Shown here piece by piece: positions 6,969 through 14,230 of a stretch of DNA of 15,249 nucleotides (position 1 is the first letter of the stretch; each line of letters starts with the position of its first letter). Below the pieces are notes generated by a model. It saw nothing but the letters and a program-made list of their open reading frames with translations, searched no databases and was not told where the DNA came from. Where the stretch lies: the NCBI GenBank assembly GCA_947254205.1, contig CAMYCE010000049.1, positions 1-15,249 on the forward strand. The letters run 5' to 3'. This stretch comes from an uncultured Prevotellaceae bacterium (GTDB taxonomy: Bacteria > Bacteroidota > Bacteroidia > Bacteroidales > Muribaculaceae). The translations under genes and the position numbers were made by a program.

Positions 6969-7517
6969 TTAATCGAGATTTTCGCCTTCAAATGAATCGA
7001 GATCGGTGAGCTCGTCTTCGTTAAACGACTCATCGCCATAGAAATCTTCTCCCAATTCTTCAATGCTTGGTTCCGCTGCTTTGGTTTTGGGTTTCTCAAA
7101 AAACTCCATCTCGGTCACCTCTTGAGGGGCTTTGCCCTCTTTGCGGGTGCACAAGGGATCGTGCAAGCTTTTTCCTGGAATGGTTTCTTTGAGTTTCATG
7201 AAGAAGTAGCGCTCGGTCATGTAGTCAAACACAAATTTGAGTTTTTGCCCTTCGTCTTCGAGCAACTCGTCGAGAGGTGTGTCTTCCATGATCCACACAT
7301 CTTCGTCTGATTCCGAACCCATATCCATGTAGGTAACCTCTTTTTCTTTTTGCCAATCGTTGTTGCACAAATAGAATGAATCCATTTGCTCTTTGTCGTA
7401 ACCCACCGCATCAAGAATCACGTTTCTTAACCGCAAAAACGTGTCTCCGGAATCTATCGCGATTTCGAGTTTGAAATTTTCAGACTCTTCCGAGCCCACA
7501 AGAAATTTATAAATCAT
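6969..7517 (-). CDS. Plasmid pRiA4b ORF-3-like protein
   Basis: 182 residues from the ATG at 7517-7515. The first ~135 residues match the PRiA4_ORF3 family as found in Bacteroidetes: MIYKFLVGSEESENFKLEI, LRNVILDAVGYDKEQMDSF, a Trp in CNNDWQKEKEV, ELLEDEGQKLKFVFDYM and a closing PGKSLHDPLC segment. The remaining ~50 residues are strongly acidic (Glu/Asp-rich, ending FEGENLD) and probably disordered. No signal peptide or membrane helix is visible, so it is cytoplasmic. The family is widespread on chromosomes despite its plasmid-derived name, and its function is unknown. It is monocistronic here, ending at the bidirectional terminator. Confidence 0.92.
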   Translation of the reverse strand: MIYKFLVGSEESENFKLEIAIDSGDTFLRLRNVILDAVGYDKEQMDSFYLCNNDWQKEKEVTYMDMGSESDEDVWIMEDTPLDELLEDEGQKLKFVFDYMTERYFFMKLKETIPGKSLHDPLCTRKEGKAPQEVTEMEFFEKPKTKAAEPSIEELGEDFYGDESFNEDELTDLDSFEGENLD

Positions 7518-7557
7518 AGCTTATTGTTCCAAAAGTCTTGGTTCATTAATCATGGTG

Positions 7558-7586
7558 CGAAATTAGTAAAAAAAACAATGAAGCAA
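7558..7586 (-). promoter_or_regulatory. Possible promoter of the PRiA4-ORF3-like gene
   Basis: On the minus strand CTTG (7587-7584), 18 bases, then TAATTTCG (7565-7558), one mismatch from TAnnTTTG. The implied leader is about 35 bases. Confidence 0.3.
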
Positions 7587-7714
7587 GCGTTTCTACATTT
7601 TTTTTTAGGAGAGAAGATTTTTTTTTCTCTTATGCAACTTTTTTTACCGAATTTTCCTGCCCAAAAGCCCATTGCCACACAACTTTTCACGAGTTATAGC
7701 CCTTGTGAATGAAG

Positions 7715-7762
7715 CAACCGCCAAGAGCCCTTGGGGGCTACACGGCGGTTGAGTGTTTTTTT
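7715..7762 (+). terminator. Hairpin with T run, oriented rightward
   Basis: Outer stem CAACCGCC/GGCGGTTG (7715-7722 with 7744-7751) and inner AGCCC/GGGCT (7726-7730 with 7735-7739), followed by a T run at 7756-7762. The T run follows only on the plus strand. The nearest gene end is the leftward spt gene at 7794, for which the hairpin would lack a U tract. It may still end spt transcripts, or it ends an unannotated rightward RNA. Confidence 0.6.
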
Positions 7763-7793
7763 AGAGGGGAGGGTAGAGAAAGATGGGGTTGCT

Positions 7794-8981
7794 TTATTCT
7801 ACAATGCCATATTTGCGGAACACCCTTTGAATGGTTTCGAGTGCAAAGGTCACTTGCTCGTGGGTGTGTGAGGCCATGAGGCTGAACCGTATGAGCGTGT
7901 CGGCGGGAGCCACGGCCGGCGATACCACGGGGTTCACAAAAATGCCCTCGTTGAGCAAGTCGCGGGTGATGGCAAATGTTTTGTTGTTGTCGCGAATAAA
8001 CAGGGGAATAATGGGAGTTTCGGTGTGTCCAATCTCACAGCCCATTTCGCGAAATCCCTTCATGGCATAGTGGGTGATTTCCCACAGGTGTTCTTGACGC
8101 TCAGGCTCGGCCACCATAATGTCGAGAGCTTTGCTCACAGCGGCTGTTGAAGCAGGAGTGATGCTGGCAGTGAAAATATAGGAGCGTGAGTGATGACGCA
8201 AGTAGTTGGTGATGCAAGCATCGGTAGCAATGAAACCGCCCAGCGAGGCAAACGACTTGCTGAAGGTGCCCATGATGAGGTCAACCTCATCTTCAAGGCC
8301 AAAGTGGTGACACACGCCACGGCCACCCTCGCCAAACACACCTATGCCATGAGCCTCATCGACCATGATGTTGGCATTGTATTTCTGGGCAAGGTCTACA
8401 ATATCGGGCAAGTTGCACACGTCGCCTTCCATCGAGAACACACCATCGGTCACGATGAGCTTCACGCGGTCGGGGGCACACTTTTGCAACTGCTTTTCAA
8501 GCGATGCCATGTCGTTGTGCTTGTATTTGAGCGAGTTGGAAAACGACAATCGGCGGCCCTCAATGATAGAGGCGTGGTCTTGCTCGTCCCACAAGATGTA
8601 GTCTTCGCGCCCTGTGAGGGTCGACACCACACCCAAGTTCACTTCAAAACCTGTTGAATAGATCATGGCATCTTCCTTGTGTATGTAGTCGGCGAGCTTT
8701 TTTTCGAGATCTTTGTGAATGTCGAGAGTTCCATTCAAGAAGGGGGAGCCAGCGCAGCCAGTGCCATATTTTTGAGTGGCTTCGATGGCGGCTTGATGCA
8801 CTCGCTTGTCGTTGACAAGACCAGTGTAGCAGTTGGAACCAAACATGAGCACCTTTTTTCCATTCATGATCACTTCGGTGTCTTGTTCACTTGAAATTGC
8901 TCTAAAATAGGGATAGATGCCCATGGCTTGAGCCTTTTGAGGCTCATCATATTTTGCCAGTTTAGCTTGAAGTAGCTTCAT
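7794..8981 (-). CDS. spt: Serine palmitoyltransferase (PLP-dependent, alpha-oxoamine synthase family)
   Basis: 395 residues. It joins serine with palmitoyl-CoA to give 3-ketodihydrosphingosine, the committed step of sphingolipid synthesis in Bacteroidetes. The N-terminus (LLQAKLAKYDEPQKAQAMGIYPYFR) and YKHNDMASLEKQLQ match Bacteroides SPT much better than KBL or BioF, the related 2-amino-3-ketobutyrate CoA ligase and 8-amino-7-oxononanoate synthase. Active-site residues are visible: His136 stacking on the cofactor ring (DQ/EQ-DHAS), Asp208 and His211 in DEAHG, and the Schiff-base Lys242 in GTFSKSFAS. The glycine-rich GTGCAGSPFLNGT is at 74-85. The protein is full length with no membrane anchor, as in soluble bacterial SPTs. 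It is monocistronic and divergent from the LRR gene. Confidence 0.93.
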   Translation of the reverse strand: MKLLQAKLAKYDEPQKAQAMGIYPYFRAISSEQDTEVIMNGKKVLMFGSNCYTGLVNDKRVHQAAIEATQKYGTGCAGSPFLNGTLDIHKDLEKKLADYIHKEDAMIYSTGFEVNLGVVSTLTGREDYILWDEQDHASIIEGRRLSFSNSLKYKHNDMASLEKQLQKCAPDRVKLIVTDGVFSMEGDVCNLPDIVDLAQKYNANIMVDEAHGIGVFGEGGRGVCHHFGLEDEVDLIMGTFSKSFASLGGFIATDACITNYLRHHSRSYIFTASITPASTAAVSKALDIMVAEPERQEHLWEITHYAMKGFREMGCEIGHTETPIIPLFIRDNNKTFAITRDLLNEGIFVNPVVSPAVAPADTLIRFSLMASHTHEQVTFALETIQRVFRKYGIVE

Positions 8982-9057
8982 CGTTTATGTGCGTTATAGT
9001 TTGATGTTATAAACTATCCACATTTCTTTTTGCCATTGTTGACCGAAATGTAGGCTA

Positions 9058-9065
9058 CAAATTTA
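9058..9065 (-). promoter_or_regulatory. -7 box for spt
   Basis: TAAATTTG on the minus strand matches TAnnTTTG exactly. The -33 region has only T-rich sequence without TTTG. The implied leader is about 70 bases. Confidence 0.35.
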
Positions 9066-9295
9066 GTAATTTATATCTTAAAAAAATGTAAAAAGCAGTT
9101 GAATTCTCCTTTTTATTGTCTTTTTTGACATTTTTTTTATTCTGAGTTGCGATTGCTGTCCCATTGCTTTGTTTCACGGCTTTTTGCTTGATTTATGAAT
9201 TGATTGTTCTTGCTTCTTAGTTTTATTTAATTAAGGTAGCCATTTTTTTCTTGATCGACTATTTTTCACCTATTAAAGATAGTTTTTTTAAAAAG

Positions 9296-9327
9296 TTTGT
9301 GAGTCTTGATTTTAATTGATAAATTTG
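9296..9327 (+). promoter_or_regulatory. Consensus promoter of the two-gene exported-protein operon
   Basis: TTTG at 9296-9299, exactly 20 bases, then TAAATTTG at 9320-9327: the best promoter match in the window together with that at 148-178. The predicted start near 9333 gives a leader of about 95 AT-rich bases before the ATG at 9427. Confidence 0.75.
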
Positions 9328-9426
9328 TTGCTTCTGATTTTTAATTTCATTTTTTTGATTTTATTTGCTTCTCCTATTCATGTAATCATTATATATTAAC
9401 TTAATATCATTATTATTATCACTGTT

Positions 9427-12400
9427 ATGAAGAAATTCTTCACCTCAATTGTTGTGATGGGCTCTTTGGCCATCATGACGGCACCTTCGGCCAGTGCTGT
9501 GGTGCGCTATGTGTCGCCTTCGGGCACGGGTGATGGTAGCTCTTGGGCAAAATCCACAGGCAACTTGCAAGCAGCTATCAATGCCAGTGTGGCAGGCGAC
9601 GAAGTGTGGGTGGCGGCAGGCAGTTATCGCCCCGATTCGCTCATTAACCCAAAGAAAATCACCAGCGAAACTTTTTTCTTGAAAGATGGAGTGTCGCTTT
9701 ATGGTGGTTTTGCGGGCAATGAAACCTCCAAAGAGGCTCGCCAGCTCAAGGCCACAGGCAAGCCCTATGATTTTGTCAATGAAACCGTGCTCAATGCCGA
9801 CGATGAGGAACCCGATGTGTGGCGACGCAAGATTGCCGATGCCACTTCCTATCGCTTTGTGTGGGAAACCGTTGACAATCAGGTGCCGGGCACAGCCTTC
9901 AACAGCACTCATGTGCTCTATGCGGCCGATGTGATTAAGACTCACACCGAAATCAATGGTTTCACGCTCACGGGAGGCAACGCCAACGTGTGGAAGGTGA
10001 AAGCGGCCGGAGGTGCTCTTTATGCCCAAGGCAATGTGTCGCTCAAGGCTTGTCGAGTAGTCAAAAATTCGGCCTATTTCACTGGTCAATCCATTGAAGA
10101 CAGCAACACCTATGGCGGAGCAGTCTTTTTGAATGGAGCAGGCAGTGCCTCGATTAGTGATTGCTACTTCGATTCCAACTACAGCCATTCAAGCTATGGT
10201 AATGGAGTGGGCGGTGCTGTGTATGTGAAAAACGCTACTGTTCAAAATTGTGAATTTATCGATTGTGTGGGCGAAGATGCCGGTGGTGCTATCTATGGCG
10301 ACAAAGCCACAATCTCCAATTGCACCTTCACTCGTTGCTATGCCGGTAGCGGCGGTGCCATCTTCAATAGTGGTGGCATGGTGAGTGGCGCTACCGTGAG
10401 CGACTGTTCGGGTCTCAAAGGCGGTGGCATCTTCAACACGGGCACAATCAAGCATGCCAAAATTTATAACTGCTATGCCGATGCCGAAGATTTTGGTCCC
10501 GACATGGGTGGCCAAGGTGGTGGAATCTTCAACCTTGAGGGCAATGTGATGGGTTCGGTTGTATATAACAACTACTCGTTTCGCGGTGCTGGCATCTACC
10601 TGTGTGGTGGTAAAATTGTGAATTGCACCGTGCAAAACAACAAGTTGCGCAACGATGCCGACACTGCCAATATTGGCTTCTTTGCTCAAAAACAAGAGCT
10701 CAAGGCCAATGTTTTGAACACCATTGGCAACCCCAATGCAGCAGCAAGCAACTTTGTGAAGCCATCGACATTCACAGGTGTTGCAACCAATGCCACCGAT
10801 TCGCTCTCACTCTCTACCATGAATTGGTCGCTTGCAGCCGGTAGCGAGTTTATCGATGCCGGCACGGTTGCAACTGGTTTTGAAGAGCCAACCGACATTG
10901 CCGGCAATGCCCGTGTGGCTGGCGAGAGCATTGATGTGGGTGCCTATGAGTCGCAATCCACAGCCCCCAAAGCCAGCATTGTGCTCACCTATGCCAAGGC
11001 CGGCGAGAAAGTGTGTCTGGGCGTGGGAGGTAACAAGGGCTATGTGTTCAAGGTCGATTGGGGCGATGGTGTGCTCAAGGAATACTCGACTGCAAGCTAC
11101 TACACCGAGACGTTGAAAGGCAAAGTTGTGAAAGTGTATGGCGACTCGGTGCTCATTGTGAAAGCTAAGCAACAAAAACTCAATGCCATCAACATCGACA
11201 ATGCCAAGTTGCTGCAACAAGTGCATGTGGGAGGCAACAACATCAAAACACTGAATGTTAAAAACAATGTGAATCTCACAGGCATTTATGCCGAGGATAA
11301 TCGACTCACTTCTATCGACGTGACTGCTAATGTGGCTCTGCGTGTGCTCGACGTGCACAACAATGCCATTGCAGGCAAGGTTGATTGCTCGGCTATGCCA
11401 AGCTTGTCGAAGGTTGATGTGAGCGACAACAAGGTGACCGATTTGCTCTTGCCCAAGCACAAAACTCTCTATGAAATTAAGTGTGGCAACAACCTCATCA
11501 AGCAACTTGATGTGGCAGGCTTGAACGGGCTCGACCGATTGAGCTGTGCCGAAAACCAACTCACCCAGCTCGACCTCACTGGCATGGACGCACTCAATGA
11601 GCTTTATGCCTATGACAATGCGCTCACCGGCATCAATCCTGAAATGTGCTTGAACCTCAAAACTTTGAGCCTGTCGGGCAACAAGCTCAGCAAAATCAAG
11701 CTTGGAGCCAACACCACGCTCCAAGGGGTGTATCTCTATGACAACCAACTCAAGGAGCTTGACCTCACTGCCAACACGGGCGTGCAATATCTGAACATCA
11801 GCAACAACCAAATTGCCGAGCTCAACACTTCTACACTCGCCAACTTGTCGCGCTTGCTGGCCGATAACAACAAGCTCACTGCTGTGAATCTCGACAACAA
11901 CACCCGACTCTCGCAAGTGAAGCTGGCACACAACCAGCTCTCTCAAGTCGATGTGTCAAAGGCTCCCTATTTGAGCTGGCTCAAGGTCGACCACAATAAC
12001 CTCACTTCGCTCGACCTCAAGAGCAATAAATATCTCTATTGGCTTGAATGCAACAGCAACAAAATTGCCTCGCTCGACCTCAAGAGCAATACCGTGATTC
12101 AACGCATTGCAGCCGAGCACAACCAACTCACCTCGCTTGACTTGAGTGTGAACCCTGGTGTGCAAGGCTTGTCGATTCAACACAATCCCATGAGCGATGC
12201 CACTATCGATGCCATTATTGCACAATTGCAAGATGTGTCGGGCGTGAAAATCGACGACAACAACCGTGATTGGGGGCGTGAACTCAAATATAGCTGTAGT
12301 GCAACAGGCAAAGTGAAGCGTGCCGATGCCGAAGCTAAGGGCTGGAAGGTTACCGAGTTTGTGGCAAGTGCAATCAATCATGTTGTGGCAAGTGAAGTGC

Positions 12401-12534
12401 CCGTGAGCACCACCTACTATAACTTGAGTGGACAGCAGTTGCAGGGCGAGATTGAGGCTTCGGGCTTCTATATCGTGAAGCAATTGTGGAGCAATGGCAA
12501 GGTGACAGCTACCAAAGTCTATATCAACAAATAA
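9427..12534 (+). CDS. Large exported beta-helix plus leucine-rich-repeat protein, T9SS-like C-terminus
   Basis: 1035 residues. The signal peptide is 1-24 (cleavage after SASA). About 27-508 is a right-handed beta-helix of the polymorphic-outer-membrane-protein type: VRYVSPSGTGDGSSWAKS, LQAAINAS, repeated GGAI/GGGIF plus NC-type rungs between 195 and 400, and the usual closing IAGNARVAGESIDVGAYES. A short beta domain follows (515-585) with VDWGDG, then about 16 leucine-rich repeats of 21 residues (595-920) with conserved Asn near 605, 625, 646, 667 and onward to 920. The C-terminal tail (995-1035, YYNLSGQQLQGEI...GFYIVKQ...KVYINK) resembles type A sorting domains of type IX cargo. It is probably surface-anchored or secreted. 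Binding or adhesion is an inference; no catalytic residues are evident. First gene of a two-gene operon. Confidence 0.92.
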   Translation: MKKFFTSIVVMGSLAIMTAPSASAVVRYVSPSGTGDGSSWAKSTGNLQAAINASVAGDEVWVAAGSYRPDSLINPKKITSETFFLKDGVSLYGGFAGNETSKEARQLKATGKPYDFVNETVLNADDEEPDVWRRKIADATSYRFVWETVDNQVPGTAFNSTHVLYAADVIKTHTEINGFTLTGGNANVWKVKAAGGALYAQGNVSLKACRVVKNSAYFTGQSIEDSNTYGGAVFLNGAGSASISDCYFDSNYSHSSYGNGVGGAVYVKNATVQNCEFIDCVGEDAGGAIYGDKATISNCTFTRCYAGSGGAIFNSGGMVSGATVSDCSGLKGGGIFNTGTIKHAKIYNCYADAEDFGPDMGGQGGGIFNLEGNVMGSVVYNNYSFRGAGIYLCGGKIVNCTVQNNKLRNDADTANIGFFAQKQELKANVLNTIGNPNAAASNFVKPSTFTGVATNATDSLSLSTMNWSLAAGSEFIDAGTVATGFEEPTDIAGNARVAGESIDVGAYESQSTAPKASIVLTYAKAGEKVCLGVGGNKGYVFKVDWGDGVLKEYSTASYYTETLKGKVVKVYGDSVLIVKAKQQKLNAINIDNAKLLQQVHVGGNNIKTLNVKNNVNLTGIYAEDNRLTSIDVTANVALRVLDVHNNAIAGKVDCSAMPSLSKVDVSDNKVTDLLLPKHKTLYEIKCGNNLIKQLDVAGLNGLDRLSCAENQLTQLDLTGMDALNELYAYDNALTGINPEMCLNLKTLSLSGNKLSKIKLGANTTLQGVYLYDNQLKELDLTANTGVQYLNISNNQIAELNTSTLANLSRLLADNNKLTAVNLDNNTRLSQVKLAHNQLSQVDVSKAPYLSWLKVDHNNLTSLDLKSNKYLYWLECNSNKIASLDLKSNTVIQRIAAEHNQLTSLDLSVNPGVQGLSIQHNPMSDATIDAIIAQLQDVSGVKIDDNNRDWGRELKYSCSATGKVKRADAEAKGWKVTEFVASAINHVVASEVPVSTTYYNLSGQQLQGEIEASGFYIVKQLWSNGKVTATKVYINK
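12007..12091 (+). repeat. Perfect 22-bp direct repeat one LRR unit apart
   Basis: Bases 12007-12028 and 12070-12091 are identical and encode SLDLKSN in successive leucine-rich repeats, 63 bases (21 codons) apart. This suggests recent unit duplication or ongoing homogenisation in the array. Confidence 0.8.
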
Positions 12535-12548
12535 CATCAACAAATAAA
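12523..12548 (+). repeat. 13-bp tandem duplication over the LRR gene stop codon
   Basis: Two adjacent copies of atcaacaaataa(c/a), 12/13 identical, the first of which contains the TAA stop at 12532-12534. The unit is not a multiple of three. The second copy forms most of the 25-base spacer before the next gene. Confidence 0.7.
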
Positions 12549-12559
12549 ACTAAAAGAAA

Positions 12560-13615
12560 ATGAAAAAACAACTTCTCTTAATGGCCACATTGGCCTGTGG
12601 AGTGGTGGCACAAGCGATTACTGCACCCACCCCCGAAGAGCTTGCCAAAATGAACCTTCAAATCGACAACGCTGTTGACGGAGCATTTGTGCACAGCAAC
12701 CAAATGACAATGGAATATGTGAACAACGACACCAAGTTGATTGCCATCAACAATTTCATGAGCACCGGCTCAATTGTGAGAGCCACTGTTGACTGGGCAA
12801 CTGGTGAGGTGAAATTTGCACCACAAACTTGCGACACCGACCCCGAGACAGGTGAGCCTTTTGTGCTTGTTTCGGCCGAAGCCAAAGGCAAAACTCCGGC
12901 CGAGTTTAAAGGAACTTTTGTGACTGGTAAAACCGATGGCAAGTCGCTCACTATCAATGCATGGAACCTGGTGAGAGTGAACACATCGCTCACGGTCAAC
13001 AAGGGAACTATCTACGCCACCGACCTCACCACACGTTTCACTGCCACCAATTGTGAGATGAAATATGGCATCATGAACTATGACGACGACTATGTGAATT
13101 TGGTGAAAGGTGAAGATGTCTCCACACCCGTGTATGCCGAACTTGATGGGCAAGAAATCACAGTTTACAACTGGGGTGCACAGCCTTCAATGGTCAAGAT
13201 CACTCGTCCTGCAACTCAATGGCTGGTCGATGAAAATCAAATTGTGTTCAAGAAAAAGAAAAACAATTTTGGAATTTATCCCATGCACACCGCAGGCGAT
13301 AGAGCCGGCACTCCCAAGGAGGGCTCGCTCATTGCCGACAATGCCGAAGGTCGCACCCTGCACTTTGGTGAGTGGGTGATGTATGACAAGGCAAAGTCTC
13401 TCGACCGTGGCATGCACTACTATGCCCAGCTCACTTTCCCCTTCGACCTGCCCGAAGCTACTGCTGTCGATGCTGTTTCTACAGCCAAGGCTGTGAAGAG
13501 CGTGCACTACATCAACGCCATGGGCATGACAAGTGCTCAACCCTTTGAAGGATTGAACATTGTGGTCACTACCCACATCAATGGCACCACTGCAATCTCC
13601 AAGGAGATGCACTAA
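12560..13615 (+). CDS. Exported protein of unknown function with T9SS-like C-terminus
   Basis: 351 residues from the ATG at 12560, 25 bases after the LRR gene and surely co-transcribed. Signal peptide MKKQLLLMATLACGVVAQA. The body (about 25-300) appears beta-rich, with repeated V/T/N strands and an aromatic region near HFGEWVMYDKAKSLDRGMHYY; I recognise no enzyme motif. The last ~50 residues (AVSTAKAVKSVHYINAMGM...PFEGLNIVVTTHINGTTAISKEMH) have the Y-[IV]-N-x-x-G-M...PFxGxNIVVTxxxxG form common at the ends of exported Muribaculaceae/Prevotella-type proteins, likely a sorting or anchoring tail. Its operon partner ends with a different variant of such a tail. They may act together at the cell surface, which is inference. 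Confidence 0.88.
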   Translation: MKKQLLLMATLACGVVAQAITAPTPEELAKMNLQIDNAVDGAFVHSNQMTMEYVNNDTKLIAINNFMSTGSIVRATVDWATGEVKFAPQTCDTDPETGEPFVLVSAEAKGKTPAEFKGTFVTGKTDGKSLTINAWNLVRVNTSLTVNKGTIYATDLTTRFTATNCEMKYGIMNYDDDYVNLVKGEDVSTPVYAELDGQEITVYNWGAQPSMVKITRPATQWLVDENQIVFKKKKNNFGIYPMHTAGDRAGTPKEGSLIADNAEGRTLHFGEWVMYDKAKSLDRGMHYYAQLTFPFDLPEATAVDAVSTAKAVKSVHYINAMGMTSAQPFEGLNIVVTTHINGTTAISKEMH

Positions 13616-13623
13616 ACCAAGTT

Positions 13624-13642
13624 TTCTTGATTGAGTCAAGAA
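13624..13642 (+). other. Small hairpin just after the operon
   Basis: A perfect 7-bp stem TTCTTGA/TCAAGAA around 5 bases, 9 bases after the stop codon and ahead of the main terminator. No T run follows it. It may stabilise the mRNA 3' end. Confidence 0.4.
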
Positions 13643-13659
13643 CAACTTGTCGATAAATG

Positions 13660-13706
13660 AAGAACCGACTTCGGGGCCCGGCGTGGCTTTGAAGTCGGTT
13701 CTTTTT
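13660..13706 (+). terminator. Intrinsic terminator of the exported-protein operon
   Basis: A perfect 13-bp stem (13660-13672 with 13691-13703) with an 18-base GC-rich loop, followed by TTTTT at 13702-13706. Confidence 0.88.
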
Positions 13707-13713
13707 GGATTAG

Positions 13714-13740
13714 ATATATCCCGATAGATATATTTTTTTT
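13714..13740 (+). terminator. Second, AT-rich terminator in tandem
   Basis: Stem ATATATC/GATATAT (13714-13720 with 13727-13733), 6-base loop, then eight T at 13733-13740. It sits eight bases after the first terminator, a back-up for the same operon. Confidence 0.55.
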
Positions 13741-13802
13741 ACAGCAATTCTGTAACTGAAAATATCAATCAACGAAATGTTGTTGCTCTATAAGTTTTGT
13801 TT

Positions 13803-13946
13803 TTACTTGATGAGTTGCTTGCAAAGCACATTGGCGCATTTCACAAAATAAACTCCTTGTGCATGCCCACTCATGTCTATGGTTTGAGATGGCTGTGCGG
13901 TAATTTCTTTGACCAATTTACCTGCAACATTGTAGATGTAAAGAAA
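13803..13946 (-). pseudogene. Remnant of a T9SS cargo gene: orphan C-terminal sorting domain
   Basis: On the minus strand, 47 codons from 13946 to the TAA at 13805-13803 read FLYIYNVAGKLVKE..., then SGHAQGVYFVK, ending KQLIK. IYNxxGKLV followed by GVYFVK and a final basic residue is the classic Por secretion type A sorting domain, which directs proteins through the type IX system. There is no start codon and the frame is closed by a TAA at 13949-13947, exactly at the border of the 13947-14137 element. The upstream part of the gene is absent on the other side of the element, so a deletion or rearrangement accompanied or followed the insertion. Confidence 0.7.
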
Positions 13947-14137
13947 TTAAACCCCAATCGGTCATTAGGTCGCAATAAGAAAATATCTTAGGCTTTTCCT
14001 TGCCTTTATCATTTATTTTGGTTCTTTTTGACTGCTTTTTCGGTTGTTTAGCCCGCTAAACGCCCTCAAAATCAATCAAAAATTACTCAAAATAATTTGA
14101 CAAAAACAAAGAAACCTAATGACCGATTTGGGTTAAA
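13947..14137. mobile_element. 191-bp MITE-like element with terminal inverted repeats (copy 2)
   Basis: The ends 13947-13969 and 14115-14137 are inverted repeats matching at 21 of 23 positions. The outermost five bases are TTAAA on both sides in direct orientation, which could be a 5-bp target duplication; inside it, the repeats start with CCC and match 17 of 18. The right 93 bases equal the start of the window. The interior holds no open frame long enough for a transposase, so it would need an enzyme supplied elsewhere, perhaps by the fuller copy left of the window. The CCC-starting ends and TTAA-type site recall the IS1380/piggyBac group, but that is a guess. Confidence 0.7.
14045..14137 (+). 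repeat. Copy 2 of the 93-bp direct repeat
   Basis: Identical to bases 1-93 except at one position. It includes the GTTTAGC-CC-GCTAAAC palindrome (14046-14061) and the right inverted repeat. The two copies are about 14 kb apart in direct orientation. Confidence 0.95.
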
Positions 14138-14230
14138 GGCTGATCCTGAAAAGATGGAATTTAATATTTATTCCATAGCAGAATAAGATAGAGTGTAGTC
14201 GTAATGAAAAAATAAACCCTAAAAAAACTA

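Larger units (their letters stand above)
8982..9426. other. AT-rich divergent intergenic region, no gene seen
   Basis: 445 bases between the starts of spt and the LRR gene, with many T and A runs and no convincing open frame. It holds a -7-like box for spt and a full consensus promoter for the LRR gene. The bases between the two promoters (about 9066-9295) show no hairpin or repeat I can support. Confidence 0.7.

Noticed and set aside
7524..7712. 62-codon plus-strand open frame in the intergenic region
   Set aside because: Phe/Leu-rich translation of a T-rich non-coding stretch, without promoter or start context.
7794..8981. 2-amino-3-ketobutyrate CoA ligase or BioF instead of serine palmitoyltransferase
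   Set aside because: The N-terminal YDEPQ...YPYFR and YKHNDMASLEKQL segments follow the Bacteroides SPT pattern, and no bio or tdh genes are nearby.
10807..11946. Long open frame on the minus strand inside the LRR gene
   Set aside because: It is an antisense shadow: the repeat-rich plus-strand gene has regular codon use that keeps the opposite frame open, and the translation is low-complexity V/H/L/E-rich with no start context.
13797..13991. 64-codon plus-strand open frame
   Set aside because: It is antisense to the sorting-domain remnant and runs into the element's inverted repeat; no domain or promoter supports it.
1..14137. Composite transposon carrying all the genes between the two repeats
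   Set aside because: ygiQ, spt and the PRiA4-ORF3-like gene are typical chromosomal genes, and copy 2 is a complete small element on its own with its own left end.
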